Below are positions 1-10,925 of a stretch of 64,000 nt of DNA, piece by piece. The translations under genes were made by a program, and so were the position numbers. The first letter of the stretch is position 1; each line of letters opens with the position of its first letter. Below the pieces are notes generated by a model. It was given only the letters and a program-made list of their open reading frames with translations, was not told the origin of the DNA and did no database searches. Where the stretch lies: positions 58,020,962 through 58,084,961 of the forward strand of contig OX031062.1 in NCBI GenBank assembly GCA_943736015.1, written 5' to 3'. The stretch comes from Tridacna crocea. Lineage: Eukaryota > Mollusca > Bivalvia > Cardiida > Cardiidae.

Positions 1-570
1 AAGATGAGCTTACATGTAACTGTGTTACAGATATTTTCTGGTGCGGTTTCTTTTTTGAAAAGTTATTAATTACGTTAGGTTTTATGTAAATATCTCCAGC
101 AATACTAGGAAGAGAGATATGATAAATGTTGACAGTGCGATCACAATAATGAATTCATTTACTGTTTCTTTAAAAGCATCTTGGCTAAGAATATCCGAGT
201 TAAGAGTGATATTTCAAGCAAATCTGTCAAAGACTAATTTGAATAAAAGGAACCTCATTGATAGTCATTGAATCACGCTTAGTTATCTAGCTGTCAGACA
301 GCCTGGAGTATCAGAGGGTGCCTTTATTCTGCTAAATAAACTACTGGAGTGCCAGAGAAGTGAAACTGATACATCCAATCTGTAAACAAGCCTAGATGTT
401 TACCATATTTACGATTATAATTTTACAATTAATTAATAATTTTATAATTTGACCAATTTAAAAGCATTGCAGGAAAAAAAAGTGAAAATTCAAATCATAT
501 ACATGTACTTTGTTAAATAAAAAAAAGAAGGTAACATTTTACTTGATTTCCTTTGTTTTTATCCTTGGTT
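1..570. other. No feature seen
   Basis: AT-rich sequence without recognisable repeat or coding signal. Confidence 0.5.
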
Positions 571-576
571 TACTAA

Positions 577-922
577 GAGGCGTTGTCTGGGCATGTCATA
601 TTCTTCGAAGATTCGACGCACCACTTCACAAATATTGGCGGGATTTTGGTAATGCGTGCTATAAAGTAGCAATGTAGAAAATGGCTTTTATCAATAGGTT
701 TGAGGTAACATCAGGCCTGTTTTAGCTCCAGATTTCTCTAAACTGCTAATAATAGCTGAATGAATCGCACAAGGTAGCATTTTATTCGGTAAATATTTAT
801 TTTAGTTTGAAATTCTAAGTAACGGTTGTAGCCTAGAAAAGTAGTCCGGCTCTGTATCCAGGATGCCCAAATTAGATAGATCAGTATTTGTAGAATGCCA
901 TCTAGCGAAAGATAATGTACTA
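577..922 (+). repeat. Dispersed repeat N, copy 1
   Basis: Colinear with 51297-51664 over ~350 bp: CGTTGTCTGGGCATGTCATA, TTCTTCGAAGATTCGAC, TATAAAGTAGCAATG, GATTTCTCTAAACTG, CCAGGATGCCCA, GAATGCCATCTAGCG. No terminal repeats or coding frame. Confidence 0.75.
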
Positions 923-1617
923 AGAGATGTTGCGATTACACTGAATTTAACATAGCATGTATAATTATGTACGATCTTCAAAGCATTTAAAAATCTAATT
1001 TCATACACAATTACCACTGAAATGAAACAAATAGATCAATTTTGTTGTTTGATAAATTTTGAAGGAGATAACATAGATACCGCAAAGAATGTCAAGGATA
1101 ATCAAAGTACTGAAAGTACTCATGGAAGTCGATTTTAGAATTAGATTGAGTAAATGAAGAAATCGTTCCCCCTGGTCTGAAGGTGCGTTCAATTTGGATG
1201 TGACCAAAAGTTTCTCATCACGTGCAGAGTGAAATAGTCAACAAAAGTCAATACTATTTACGGTGAAACAGTTAAACAAAATGAAGAACAGAAACAAAGC
1301 TCCTTTTTTTTCAATTTAATTTGAAAGAAGTATCATCTTCTAGTAACATGAATCGAGTACCACAAAAAAAAGAATATTATGTAAAGGTAGTTGGAACAAG
1401 TAAACAGTATATTTGTGAATAAACACCTCAATCTCAAGCAGGACATGTCAATACCCTTTCGCACACAATGACGACTTTTGACTACTCTTGGAGAGAAGCA
1501 GCTTGAAAATATTGTGGCAAAAGTAGAAAACAATTGAATACTAAGTGTTACATTCTTATCCCTGTGCTTTGTCTCAATTCAGACCTGTCAAAAAGGCTCG
1601 CAAAAAGACTAGGAAGT
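923..1617. other. No feature seen
   Basis: Short minus-strand frames (66-68 codons) overlap here but show no protein-like character. Confidence 0.5.
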
Positions 1618-1846
1618 TTAACCCATTACCACACAATCCCTACTTTTGACGCCCCTGAGAAAGAAGCCTTATGAAAAAAACTGTAGGAAAAGGAGAAAAT
1701 GCTGGTAACTAGCATTTTCTCCTTTTCCCACAGTGTTTTCTACCCTTCCCAGAACCAATTTCAATTTTTCAGTCACCTTTATATTGTCGTCTGCAAATGC
1801 TTTCATTTTGAACCAGTCTAAAATGTTGTCGCGTGGTAAAGAGTTT
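1618..1846 (-). mobile_element. Family A TTAA hairpin MITE, full length
   Basis: Family A consensus in plus orientation: TTAA, then CYCWTTACCAAACGACAAAA, ~75 bp ending in GGGTAGAAAACATTGTGGG, a 42-bp palindrome (GGAAAAGGAGAAAATGCTGG and its reverse complement), CCCACAATGTTTTC, AGGGTCGTMAAAA, then GGTAAWGGGTTAA. Length ~229 bp with no coding capacity. TTAA ends and short inverted termini suggest piggyBac-type mobilisation (inference). This reverse copy begins TTAACCCATTACCACAC and its distal TTAA has decayed. Confidence 0.85.
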
Positions 1847-2161
1847 TGAACATTGAACTGCATAAAAAAGAAAATGTGGCTTTTATTGCATAATATTTCA
1901 AGGGACCAAAACAAAAATCTCATATTTTTCTTATATTTTTGAAACATCAAAAAAAGTAATAATAGCTTGTAAAGATCTTTCTGATATTTTTTTAATTGTA
2001 TGCCCTTGTAGTATGATGAACATTGAAAGTATATTTTAATACTTCAGCTAGAGTATATTCTCATACTGTTAAATTTGTTTAATGCAGAGAATACTTCTAA
2101 GACAAATTCTGGGACGATACAACTTGTATAAAGAGAAATAAATGGCCCTTGAATCAAAACT

Positions 2162-2290
2162 TAACCCACAGCCAACTAGCCCAATTTTTAAAGTTGTTCG
2201 GTATATTTTTGAAAACGCTGTGTCCAAAGGTAAAAATGCTTGCGACAAGCATTTTCATCTCTGCTGATGCTTTGAGTTGCAAATAAATGA
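2162..2290 (-). repeat. Decayed family A-like fragment
   Basis: AACCC start, TTTTTGAAAACGCTGTG and a weak hairpin AAAAATGCTTGCGACAAGCA with its mate suggest an old copy with an altered apex. The right half is not recognisable. Confidence 0.4.
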
Positions 2291-2559
2291 AAGTAAAAAA
2301 AGTTCAGAATCTTATACTTGATGATGATTTTTAAAAAGAAAACATGAGTACATGTATTTAGCCAACAACTTGCACACTATGTCATAGGAATCTACAGATA
2401 TACACTGGTACATTGCAACACAATACTTTCTTCATATAATCCAAATAGTGTCTCTTTCCAAAATGTTTCCATTTATGCTTTCAGTACCTTTTCCACTTTT
2501 TTGACCGTTTTTTGAAATTTTCTGTTGAAATCTGGGACAATTTAATTTTTGTCTGCTCG

Positions 2560-2788
2560 TAACTATTTATTAAACAACAAAATTTTAGACTGGTCTAAAT
2601 TGAAAGCACTTGCAGACAACAAAATAAAGGCAACTCAAAAATTAAAGTTTTCTTTCAAGCAAGGCGGAAAACACTGTGGAAAAAGGAGAAATTACTGGTA
2701 ACCAGCATTTTCTCCTTTTCCAACAATGTTTTCAAAAGCCTTCTATCTCAGGGTTGTGAAAACCAGGGATGATCTGGTAAAGGGTTAA
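2560..2788 (+). mobile_element. Family A MITE, left end decayed
   Basis: AACAACAAAATTTTAGACTGG through the hairpin GGAGAAATTACTGG/CCAGCATTTTCTCC to GGTAAAGGGTTAA. The left TTAA is mutated and one hairpin arm carries substitutions. Confidence 0.8.
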
Positions 2789-3004
2789 TTGGTTAAAGAA
2801 CAGGCAAATATAGTAAGATACAGCATGTAAACATAAAGGTAGTGGCAAAAATATAATGAACATGTACCAAAAAGTAATCAAGTGAAAATATATACACAAA
2901 AACCTGACTAGCCAGACGATGTGCATGTAAAATATCAATCTATCACTCTATCTATATAAAAAAAATTTAGTCTTGAAAAGATTAGCAAACAAGAAATGAA
3001 CTTT

Positions 3005-3125
3005 TGCTCAAAGTGTGCAGTAGTCTTTTGAAGAAAGAAAACATGGTGACCAATGGAGTAAATACGCATTACAAGCACTTTCTCGTATACCCAAAATGTT
3101 TCCAAAAGCATTCTACCTCTAGTCT
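3005..3125 (+). repeat. Heavily decayed family A fragment
   Basis: GAAAACATGGTGACC, AGCACTTTCTC and AAAATGTTTCCAAAAGC follow the order of family A, but both ends are gone. Confidence 0.4.
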
Positions 3126-3180
3126 ATAAACTAGAGGCGCTTGAGCACCTGTGTCGCTCCACAGGCCTGATTTTTCTGTA
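3126..3180 (+). repeat. Short dispersed-repeat-like segment
   Basis: CTAGAGGCGCTTGAGCACCT followed by GTGTCGCTCC resembles a repeat I associate with bivalve intergenic DNA. No second copy exists in this window, so support is weak. Confidence 0.2.
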
Positions 3181-3417
3181 ACGGTGAAGAGAAGTTTTTA
3201 ACAATTACCATTCATTCCTGCATTTTAGGTCACTTTAAAAGAAAAAAGCTATGAAAACGTGAGAAAAGAAGAAAATAAAAGTAACCTGCATTTTCTTAGT
3301 TTTACACAATAATTTCTACCCTTTTTGATACAAGTTTTACTGATTTGAAGATTATTATGTTGTCTGCAATATCTTTCAATTATGGCCAGTTATAAAAATT
3401 TTGTCTTCTGGTTATAG

Positions 3418-3622
3418 TTAACTCATTACCAAACGACAACATTTTAGGGTTTTCAAACTGGAAAGCATTTTGTAGATGAAAAAATAAAAGTTACTGAAAA
3501 TTTAAAAGTTGTTTTGTGAAGGGTAGATAACATTGTGGGAAAAGGTTACCAGCATTTTCTCCTTTTCCCACAATGTTTTCTAAAGTCTTCTTTGTCAGGG
3601 ATCAGTTTCATTGGATAACAAA
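3418..3622 (+). mobile_element. Family A MITE with deletion in one hairpin arm
   Basis: Starts TTAACTCATTACCAAACGAC. The left arm has lost about 13 bases (GGGAAAAGGTTACCAGC), so the hairpin is lopsided. The right terminus is degraded (TTGGATAACAAAATG). Confidence 0.75.
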
Positions 3623-3765
3623 ATGCCTTATCACAACAGTGAAGCCCTGTCCCTCTTTGTATTAGGTCACCAGTAGGTCAACAAACCTTTACCAGAACTA
3701 ATCAAAGTGCAGAGGTTCTCTTGTTTTATATAAAAAGAATTATAGATTATGTAAAGCGACCATCT

Positions 3766-3992
3766 TTAACTCTTTACCAAACGACAAAATTTGGCATGTG
3801 ACCAAACTGAAAGCATTTGGAGACAACAAATTAAACATTGATGAAATGATGATTTCTCTCTTTGATCGAGTAGAAAACACTGAGGGAAAAGGAGAAAATG
3901 ATGATTACCAGCATTGTCTCCTTTTCCAAGAGTGTTTTCCAAAGACTTCCTCTTTCGGGTCGTTAAAAGTCAGGATTGTATGGTAAAGACTT
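3766..3992 (+). mobile_element. Family A MITE
   Basis: TTAACTCTTTACCAAACGAC to ATGGTAAAGACTTACC. The hairpin is imperfect (AAAATGATGATTACCAGCAT). It belongs to the subset with GATGAAATGATGATTTCTCT instead of the usual left-half text. Confidence 0.8.
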
Positions 3993-4138
3993 ACCACCAC
4001 AGGAACTAACCTCCAATACAACAATGAAATCAAAATGGATAGTATGAGAGAAGAAATTTTTCAAAGATTTTACTTTATACCATAAAAGGAAAATTAGTCT
4101 CCCATAAAAGCCATGTTTTTTTAAAGATCTTTTTTTTT

Positions 4139-4367
4139 TTAACCCTTTACTCCATAGATACTCATTTCTACGCATTGCTTGTAGGGGCCTTTGGAAAACA
4201 TTGTGGCAAAAGGTGAAAGTGCTCGTCACGAGCAATTTCACATTTTTCCACCATGTTTTCTATGCTATCAAAATGTGTCATATACACATAGGAAACAGCT
4301 TCATCCTTGCTGTTATTTAGGTTCAATTAGAGATACCTCAAAAATGCCTTATGGAGTAAAGGGTTAA
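4139..4367 (+). mobile_element. Family A' TTAA MITE (CTCGTCACGAG apex)
   Basis: Begins TTAACCCTTTACTCCATAGA and ends ATGGAGTAAAGGGTTAA, 229 bp, the same length as family A. The hairpin stem ends in GTGCTCGTCACGAGCAATTT rather than ATGCTGGTAACCAGCAT. The flanks of the hairpin (GAAAACATTGTGG, GTTTTCTATGCTATC) match family A, so this is a sister lineage. Confidence 0.85.
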
Positions 4368-4533
4368 GGAATTCTGTAGACCTCTATCTAAGGAACATTC
4401 CTGCAAAAAAATAATGCTATCCAATTAGCGGTTTGGGAGGAGAAGATTTTTAAAGGTTTTTTACTTTGGTTGCCATGGCAACCAGAATTATTCATGGAAC
4501 ACAATTATTTGAAGGAATTTGAAAGAGGACCAC

Positions 4534-4644
4534 CTAAGGAACATTCCTGTGCTTTACGTAGTGGCTCGTAATGATGGTGTACTTGTTTTCTGCAATGTAT
4601 GCCTGCAACTCCCCTTCTACTTGGGAGGATGGCTCCTGGCAAGT
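4534..4644 (-). pseudogene. Terminal exon of the OB-fold-like gene remnant
   Basis: A strong acceptor (thirteen T then CAG at 4647-4645) precedes a 36-codon frame ending in TAG (4536-4534). It reads TCQEPSSQVEGELQAY, then IAENKYTIITSHYVKHRNVP. Phase 0 agrees with the donor at 6390. This sits where RPA-like OB domains often carry a zinc ribbon, but the expected cysteines are not visible. The introns (4645-6389 and 6613-9600) are filled with A and L elements. The three blocks would make about 153 residues. Confidence 0.5.
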
Positions 4645-4795
4645 CTGAAAAAAAAAAAAAGCCATTGAAATTAAAAAAAAAAAATGAATTTACTTTTGAA
4701 AATCAAACAAACAAGTTAGTATGAAATTCCCACACAAAAAAAATATTCTGGGCTATTTTTCACACATAATTTGTGTTAGTAGCAGTTAACATTAC

Positions 4796-5002
4796 CAAAC
4801 AACAATATTTTAGGTTTGCCCTAATCAAAAGCATTTGCAGACCAAAAATTAAAAGTAACTGAAAATTTGAAATTTGTTTTGTGGAGGGTAGAAAACATTG
4901 TGAGAATGCTGGTTACCAGCATTTTCTCCTTTTCCCATACTGTTTTCTAAAAGCTTCTTTCTTAGGGTCGTCAAAAGTAGGGATTCTGTGGTAATGGCTT
5001 AA
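4796..5002 (+). mobile_element. Family A MITE sharing its right TTAA with element L1
   Basis: TTAACATTACCAAACAAC to GTGGTAATGGCTTAA. One hairpin arm is shortened (TTGTGAGAATGCTGG). The terminal TTAA at 4999-5002 is also the left end of the next element. Confidence 0.85.
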
Positions 5003-5546
5003 AGGTGGGTATTTAGATTTTTTACATCTCACCAAATTAAAATATATATATATCACTGAAATTCATATGAAAAAATAATACAAATCATCAATAATTAAGA
5101 TTCATAAAATTACAAAAAAATTTTGTTTTGGAGGGTGTTCCCTTAAAAGGCTACGTAGCTTCTTAATGTATTTTTAGATTTCGCGCCAAAATTAATACAG
5201 CATTTTGGGAATGCCAGGTGACTGGCACGTGACTCATAACGCTTAAATTCCATTACATAACAAACATGTAATAATTATTTTCCATAATGTCTTCTTTGGA
5301 TGCTATGTTTGAAACTTTGTCTGTGTATTCCTGTATGTAAATGAGCGAATTGATCATCTAAAAATAGAACGTGTCTCCCATCGGTGTCGACCTGGGCTGT
5401 AGTAAATCTCTAATTTCTCGTGTTGTTGGACGGTGTTCGACCACTGGGGTTTTATGAATGAAAATCAAAAGGCTTTGGGAGTATAAGGATGATTGTTTTG
5501 CACTTTTGTACAATTTTCGTCGCAAATTCTGAAGGGCCACCTTTAA
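4999..5546 (+). mobile_element. Family L TTAA element, copy 1
   Basis: About 548 bp from TTAAAGGTGGGTATTTAG to GGGCCACCTTTAA. The first and last ten bases are inverted repeats (TTAAAGGTGG). Internal palindrome AAGGCTACGTAGCTTCTT. Colinear with reverse copy L3 (37654-38194) and, over its last ~400 bp, with L2. No coding capacity; TTAA-type, like family A. Confidence 0.75.
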
Positions 5547-5911
5547 CTATGTTTCCTAATAATTAGCTGCAATATGCATTAGCAATGTAAGGATTTTCTG
5601 CAGTATCTCTGCACTTTTCTTGATCTATGCCCATAGAAATTAGAATTTCTGGTGATAATGGAAATACATAATTTGAGTCACAGTTACTTTGAGAATTTTA
5701 GAGAATCACAGCGGTTTTATTATTTTCAATAGCAAATGACTGAGGAAACAAGTGAGTCAAGATAGCCCTATTTCAGTCTCCTGAAAAAGAATGTTGAATT
5801 ATCATCAATGCTGATACACCAATAAGAATGTCCCAACATGTTAGTAAACAAACGGCATAAGATCAATATTTTTCCAGATCTTACATTGGGCCATGCAAGA
5901 TCTGAAAGAGA

Positions 5912-6140
5912 TTAACTCATTACCCAAATGACAATATTTTAGGCTTGTCCAAATTGAAAGCATTTGCAGACCAAAAATAAATGTGAATGAAAATTTGAAC
6001 TTCGTTTTGTGAGGTGTAGAAAATATTGTGGGAAAAGGAGAAAATGCGACTTACCAGCATTTTCTCCTTTTCCCACAATGTTTTCAAAAGGCTTGTTTCC
6101 AAAGGTCGTCAAAAGTAGGGATTGCGTGGTAATGGGTTAA
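5912..6140 (+). mobile_element. Family A MITE, full length, in an intron of the OB-fold remnant
   Basis: TTAACTCATTACCCAAATGA to GTGGTAATGGGTTAA, exactly 229 bp, with the hairpin nearly perfect except GCGACTTACC at the apex. Confidence 0.9.
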
Positions 6141-6389
6141 CTTGAGGACAATACTGTCAAAAGTTTAATTATCCTTTTACATCTTAGTGATTCTGTTAAA
6201 GATACTGAAAGCCAGTTTGTGACATTGCTTTTCTGGGCTTTGTTAAACAGAACTTCAGGAGCAACATGTAAAATTTAATGTGCTTGTGCTAATGGTGAAC
6301 AGACACACAATAGTCAAAATACCAACCCATCACAACTGTTCACCATGAGCACTAGGAATAACCTGGGAAGACTAGAGTGGATTTAATAC

Positions 6390-6612
6390 CTTAATTTCAG
6401 TCTTTGTTTTGGTTGACACTGACATCTCGTCTCTGTATGTATTGACAACAACAATTGTTAGCTATATGTATTGACCCATTAGGTTCTTTGAACTCATCTC
6501 CCTCCACTCCCTCCAGAGTGACACCTTTAAGTCATCTGTGCCATCTTGAGATCTTAACTGTCTTGACCTGGACGTCTGTCCCTCTAACCTGCACAATCTT
6601 CACAATCTCTCC
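6390..6612 (-). pseudogene. Central OB-fold-like exon, frameshifted and with a stop
   Basis: The acceptor CTGTTTTAG precedes GGAGAGATTG at 6612; the donor after ATTAAG is GTATTA (gt at 6389-6388). The first 22 codons read GEIVKIVQVRGTDVQVKTVK then IS. One extra A (6546) shifts the frame; the next block reads DGTDDLKVSLWREW and runs to a TAG (6462-6464); the same frame continues LTIVVVNTYRDEMSV to the donor. The alternating strands, the DGT turn and the VSLW strand are typical of RPA-like OB folds (inference from family knowledge). Length 223 = 3x74+1, as expected for a single inserted base. TAG could have been CAG. Looks like a decayed gene unless these are assembly errors. Confidence 0.6.
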
Positions 6613-7109
6613 CTAAAACAGATACAAAGAAATATAACCAAATGATAGCCATACAAAAATCTGAACAGTATTTAACTTAACATTCTTCTTTTATCAAAGA
6701 TGCATATTGTAGATTGATGCAACATCAAGTTATTGTCCAAAGAATTGAAGAGGGCCTTGATTGTCTAAAATTACCTACCTTACTGTTGAGCAATTTTTTC
6801 TTTAAAAAAACATTTTTCAAAAATCTTTTCAAGGGTCAATTTTACCTCTTATGCTGCTGATTTCCCAGAATAGACTTTTCCAGATTTGCTTCCGAATTTC
6901 AGTCACTGTAAAATCTGCCAACAGTGCAGACCAACATCAGACTGAATGGCTATGCAGGATTATCATTGGTCTACACTATTAGCAAATATGACCAATGTTG
7001 CAATAGGCAAGATAGGGGTTATGGCTTCCCGTTAAGCTCAGCCCGCATTTCTTTAGCTTAACTGCTTTATCCCACTTGAAAGCATCATGCTAACACATAC
7101 AAACCAGGT

Positions 7110-7298
7110 CTAACCCCTTTACAAATTGTCAACATTCTAGCCTTGTCCAAATTGAAAGCAGTTGCAGACAACAATTTCAATCGCATTATCTGAATCAAAT
7201 GCTGCAATTATTCTTATGACATAGTAGAAAATATTGTGGGAAAAGGAGGCTTCTTTCCTTGGGGTGTCAAAACTCATCACCGAGTGGTAAAAGGTTAA
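7110..7298 (+). mobile_element. Family A MITE with hairpin deleted
   Basis: TAACCCCTTTACAAATTG to GTGGTAAAAGGTTAA. GGGAAAAGGAG runs directly into GCTTCTTTCC, so the whole apex and right arm are missing. Confidence 0.8.
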
Positions 7299-7477
7299 AG
7301 AATGCTTCACATCTTTTGTAGATGATAAAATATTGGTTTTAATGTTCAATCAAGGATCATAATCATTTCAGACAAATCTTCCTGACTGTGGCAATTGTTA
7401 AAAGCTTAAGTAGTCCGAACAGACATATCTAAAATGGTTTGCATTCTGCATCAACTCAACAGTGCCACTGGTTACCT

Positions 7478-7710
7478 TTAACTCTTAAGACTACCAAACA
7501 ATCCCGACTTTCAACGATCCTGAGACAGAAGCCTTTTGAAAATATTGTAGGAAAAGTAGAAAGTGTGGGTAACCATCATTATCTCTTTTTCTTACAATGT
7601 TTTCTATTCTTCCCTAAACAAATTTCAATTTTTGAGCCACATGTATTATGTCATCAGCATGGCTTTCAATTTGGACCACTCTTACATTTTGTGGTTTGGG
7701 AAAGAGTTAA
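7478..7710 (-). mobile_element. Family A MITE, left member of a back-to-back pair
   Basis: TTAACTCTTAAGACTACCAA to GGTTTGGGAAAGAGTTAA. The hairpin is degraded (GTGTGGGTAACCATCATT). The right TTAA (7707-7710) is shared with the next copy. Confidence 0.85.
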
Positions 7711-7934
7711 CTCATTTCCTAATGACAAAATTTTAGACTTGTTCAAATCTAAAGCATTTGCAGACGACAAAATAAAGGTGACTGAGAAATTGAAACTTGT
7801 TCTTGGAAGGGTAGAAAACACTGTGGGAAAAGGAGAAAACGCTGGTTACCAGCATTTTCTCCTTTTCCTACAGTGTTTTCAAAAGGCTTCTTTCTCAGAG
7901 GCATCAAAAGTAGGGACTGTGTGGTAATGGGTTA
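7707..7934 (+). mobile_element. Family A MITE, right member of a back-to-back pair
   Basis: TTAACTCATTTCCTAATGAC to GTGGTAATGGGTTAG, with a near-perfect hairpin. Together with the reverse copy it creates a spurious 162-codon open frame (7439-7927). Confidence 0.88.
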
Positions 7935-8003
7935 GCACACATACTGTACAGCCTTTTGACCTATGCAAACACAATTTTCAAAAAACCTTTTATATCAGAT
8001 TTG

Positions 8004-8190
8004 ACTCTTTACCACACAACACAATTCAGACCGATCAAAACTGAAAGAAATTCCAAGAGACATAGTAAATGTGGCACAAGTAATAAGATTTGTCAGTAAA
8101 GGATAAGAACACATTATGGGAAAAGAAGAAAACATTGGTTACCAGCATTTTCTCCTTTTCCCACAATGTTTTCAAAAGCTTTCTTTTGTT
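8004..8190 (+). mobile_element. Family A MITE, right end missing
   Basis: GACTCTTTACCACACAAC, a decayed left half, then an intact right hairpin arm ACCAGCATTTTCTCC and CACAATGTTTTCAAAAGC. No right TTAA. Confidence 0.75.
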
Positions 8191-8376
8191 CGGTTTTGCA
8201 TGCACATTCATTTAGTTTTTTTTTTTTCAATATTAATGTTTAACCCTTTTCTCTACAGAAGCAGGTATCAATTTTGCAAGATACTTGCCAGCTAAATTGA
8301 ATGAATCTACTAAATATTATGTCAATTAACTTCAAAAACTTCAATGTCATGATACTTTTTGTATACATTTTTTTAT

Positions 8377-8778
8377 GGTATTCCCTTAAAAGGCTACGTA
8401 GCCTCTTAAGGTATTTTTAGATTTTGCACCAAAAATCAAAAGAAGCATAGTGGGAATGTAAAGTGACTGGCACGTGACTAATGACTCTTAAATTCCATAA
8501 CATAACAAACATGTTATTTTCCATAAACTTCTTCTTCAGTCGCTGTGTTTGAAGCATCATTTGTGTATTTCCGGTAAGTGAGTGAGCAAGTTGCTCATCT
8601 AAAAATAGACCATGGTTCCCGTCGGTGTTGACCTGGGCCATAGTAAATCTCTAATTTCTCTTGTTGTCGGATGGTTTTCGACTACTTGGGTTTTATGAAT
8701 GAAATTTAAAAGGTACTGGGAGTATCAGGATGAATTTTTGTACAAATTTCGTCCAAAAATCTGAAGGGCCACCTTTAA
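8377..8778 (+). mobile_element. Family L element, copy 2 (left-truncated)
   Basis: Matches L1 from GTATTCCCTTAAAAGGCTAC to GGGCCACCTTTAA. The left ~130 bp present in L1 and L3 are missing or unrecognisable. The TTAA at 8775-8778 is shared with the following family A copy. Confidence 0.75.
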
Positions 8779-9003
8779 CTCTTTACCACACAATTCCGAT
8801 TTTTAACGACCCTGAGAAAGAGGTCTTTTGAAAATATTCTGGGAAAAGGAGAAAATGCTGGTTACCAGCATTTTCTCCTTTTCCCACAATGTTTTCTATC
8901 CTTTACAAAACAAATTTCAAATTTTCAATCACTTTTATTTTGTCGTCTGCAAATGCTTTCGATTTGGACATGCCTAAAATTTTGTCGTTTGGTAATGAGT
9001 TAA
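8775..9003 (-). mobile_element. Family A MITE, full length, chained to L2
   Basis: TTAACTCTTTACCACACAAT to TCGTTTGGTAATGAGTTAA, 229 bp, with a perfect 42-bp hairpin. The left TTAA is the right end of L2. Confidence 0.9.
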
Positions 9004-9600
9004 GTGAAAGTACAAAAGCTGCAATAATTTTGACTGAGCCAATTTAAAGATTTATATGCATATATATGTTAGATCCAGGTTGACAGCATTAAAGTCAAAA
9101 TTAACTATATGAAAAGGGAAGAATAGATCACCATTTTATATTTTTCCAACATTTCAATATACTTTCACCTTAGGGCTGCAAAATTCCTAGTGCTGAAAGG
9201 TAAGTTTAAAAGATTATAAACACAAATGCAAACCATGTTAGGAGAATGGGCCGAAATTGTAATGGGACGAAATAGTTATCGGTCGAAATTTCCAGTCACT
9301 GTAAGGACTGTTGACAGTTGGGATTCGTTAAATATTCTTCTTCGACGAAGAGCCATACATTCAACTAGTTATGGCAGCAAATGGAATACAAATAATTCAT
9401 ATTTATATACTAATGTAGCCTTCTGAAACGCAGGCGTTAAGCTTTCACAAACTAATAATCAATCAAAATGGCGACTGTAATCTTTATAAACAACTACTGA
9501 CCTACTTCGTTTCTAGACAATACTTAAGGAAGGACGTAATGTCCTTCACGTTTAAAACAAAAACACATTTCAAAAAAGAAAAAAATACATTGAACTTTAC

Positions 9601-9729
9601 CTTTGCAGCCTTGGGTTTGTTCAGATCAAATTGTGACTTGCTTCCTTGCGTTTCACTCGCCGCCGTTTCAAAGCTGTGGTGTGGATGAAAGTCACGTTGC
9701 GCGCATGAATAAATTAGGTTACTAGCTAT
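9601..9729 (-). pseudogene. Upstream exon of a broken OB-fold-like gene
   Basis: On the minus strand a 43-codon frame runs from just after a TGA (9730-9732) to AAG followed by a good donor, GTAAAG (gt at 9600-9599). Its end reads ...QFDLNKPKAAK, lysine-rich and protein-like. No in-frame ATG is present, so the true start lies upstream or in another exon, and the 5' limit is uncertain. The donor is in phase 0 and matches the phase-0 acceptor at 6612. I cannot assign this part to a domain. Confidence 0.5.
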
Positions 9730-10925
9730 TCAACACTTCAGACATTCAAGCAAATATTTGTTGAAAATGTAAATGCCTTGAAAAATAATTTTTAGGTAAG
9801 AATATTTATGATGCGTTTTTAACGAAAGCTATTTTTTATGTGAACATGGGTCCGAGTGACAAATCATTCATAAAATAGTGCCCGATTGGTAATCGTAACA
9901 TCTCGACCAATTTGATGGCTCTGGTGTCACACCTGTGGTTTTTTGCCATATTGAAAATAGAGTGAAATTGGCCATCTTTGAAGCCTCACAGATCGCTTAA
10001 TGGCAAAAATTTTGCTTTCCCGTCTCTTGCTGTCTAAAGTACGTCCATAGTCCTTCGAAAAAATGCATTAAAAACAACATGTCAACCGATTGCGTTTTTC
10101 GCTAAATCTCAAAAACAACGGGCACCCAAGAATTTTCCCTCTCAAAAACACCTGTTCACCGCCATGACCCCAATTTTTTTATCCTCTAGTGACACAAAAT
10201 GGTCCACTCAATATACAATAAAAATACATCTAAGTGGTCCCCCAATGCCTATATTTGAAGTAAATCTAAATTATATACCACCAAGCCCTTTTAGCCCCAT
10301 ACAACAGTGCAACAAAAGTGCAACTGCAAATTTTCACTTGGGACTACTACGAACCGGAAGCAGTCTAGCAGTGGTGCGACACCTTCTCAACATCTGAGTA
10401 ATGCCGAATGGCTAGATTCGTCCGCATTCATATAGAAAAATATAGGATCTGTGTATTAACAAATATTAAGATTTGATAATTATTCATTGAAATGTCATAA
10501 CAGTTCAAAGAAAATATCTGTTTAGTGCAATAGTTTGACTTATTTCATTTTTTATCTGAAATTCAATAATTTTATATGTTTAAATGCTTGAATTTCATAG
10601 AACTTTTTTTTCGCTGGTTGAATATTGGTGTTGTTGGGTGATTTCCCAAATGCCTGAGCGTTCACATAGGAAGACCGATTACTGACGTAATCGACTTCCA
10701 AAAACGAAGTAGTACCTCATCCAGAACCTAGTTAGCAGTGAAGATTTATCAAGGGAAGTAACTGTCTTTTGCCTCCCATTGCAAATGATATAATTACAAA
10801 ACCTGAAATTCGTATTTGAAAGGATTTAAGCATTTTCGGAAATGAAGAAAATGCTGGACAATGTCAGCCTTCGCGAATTCCACAGATATGAATCGATACT
10901 TTTCCGCAGATGGGTTAAAATACTC
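9730..10925. other. Unassigned sequence upstream of the OB-fold remnant
   Basis: Would contain the promoter and any 5' exon of the broken gene. I could not find a further exon joining the 9601-9729 block. No repeat recognised. Confidence 0.4.

Noticed and set aside
7439..7927. 162-codon plus-strand open frame
   Set aside because: It spans two back-to-back family A MITEs joined at a TTAA; the same MITE text in other copies is full of stops.
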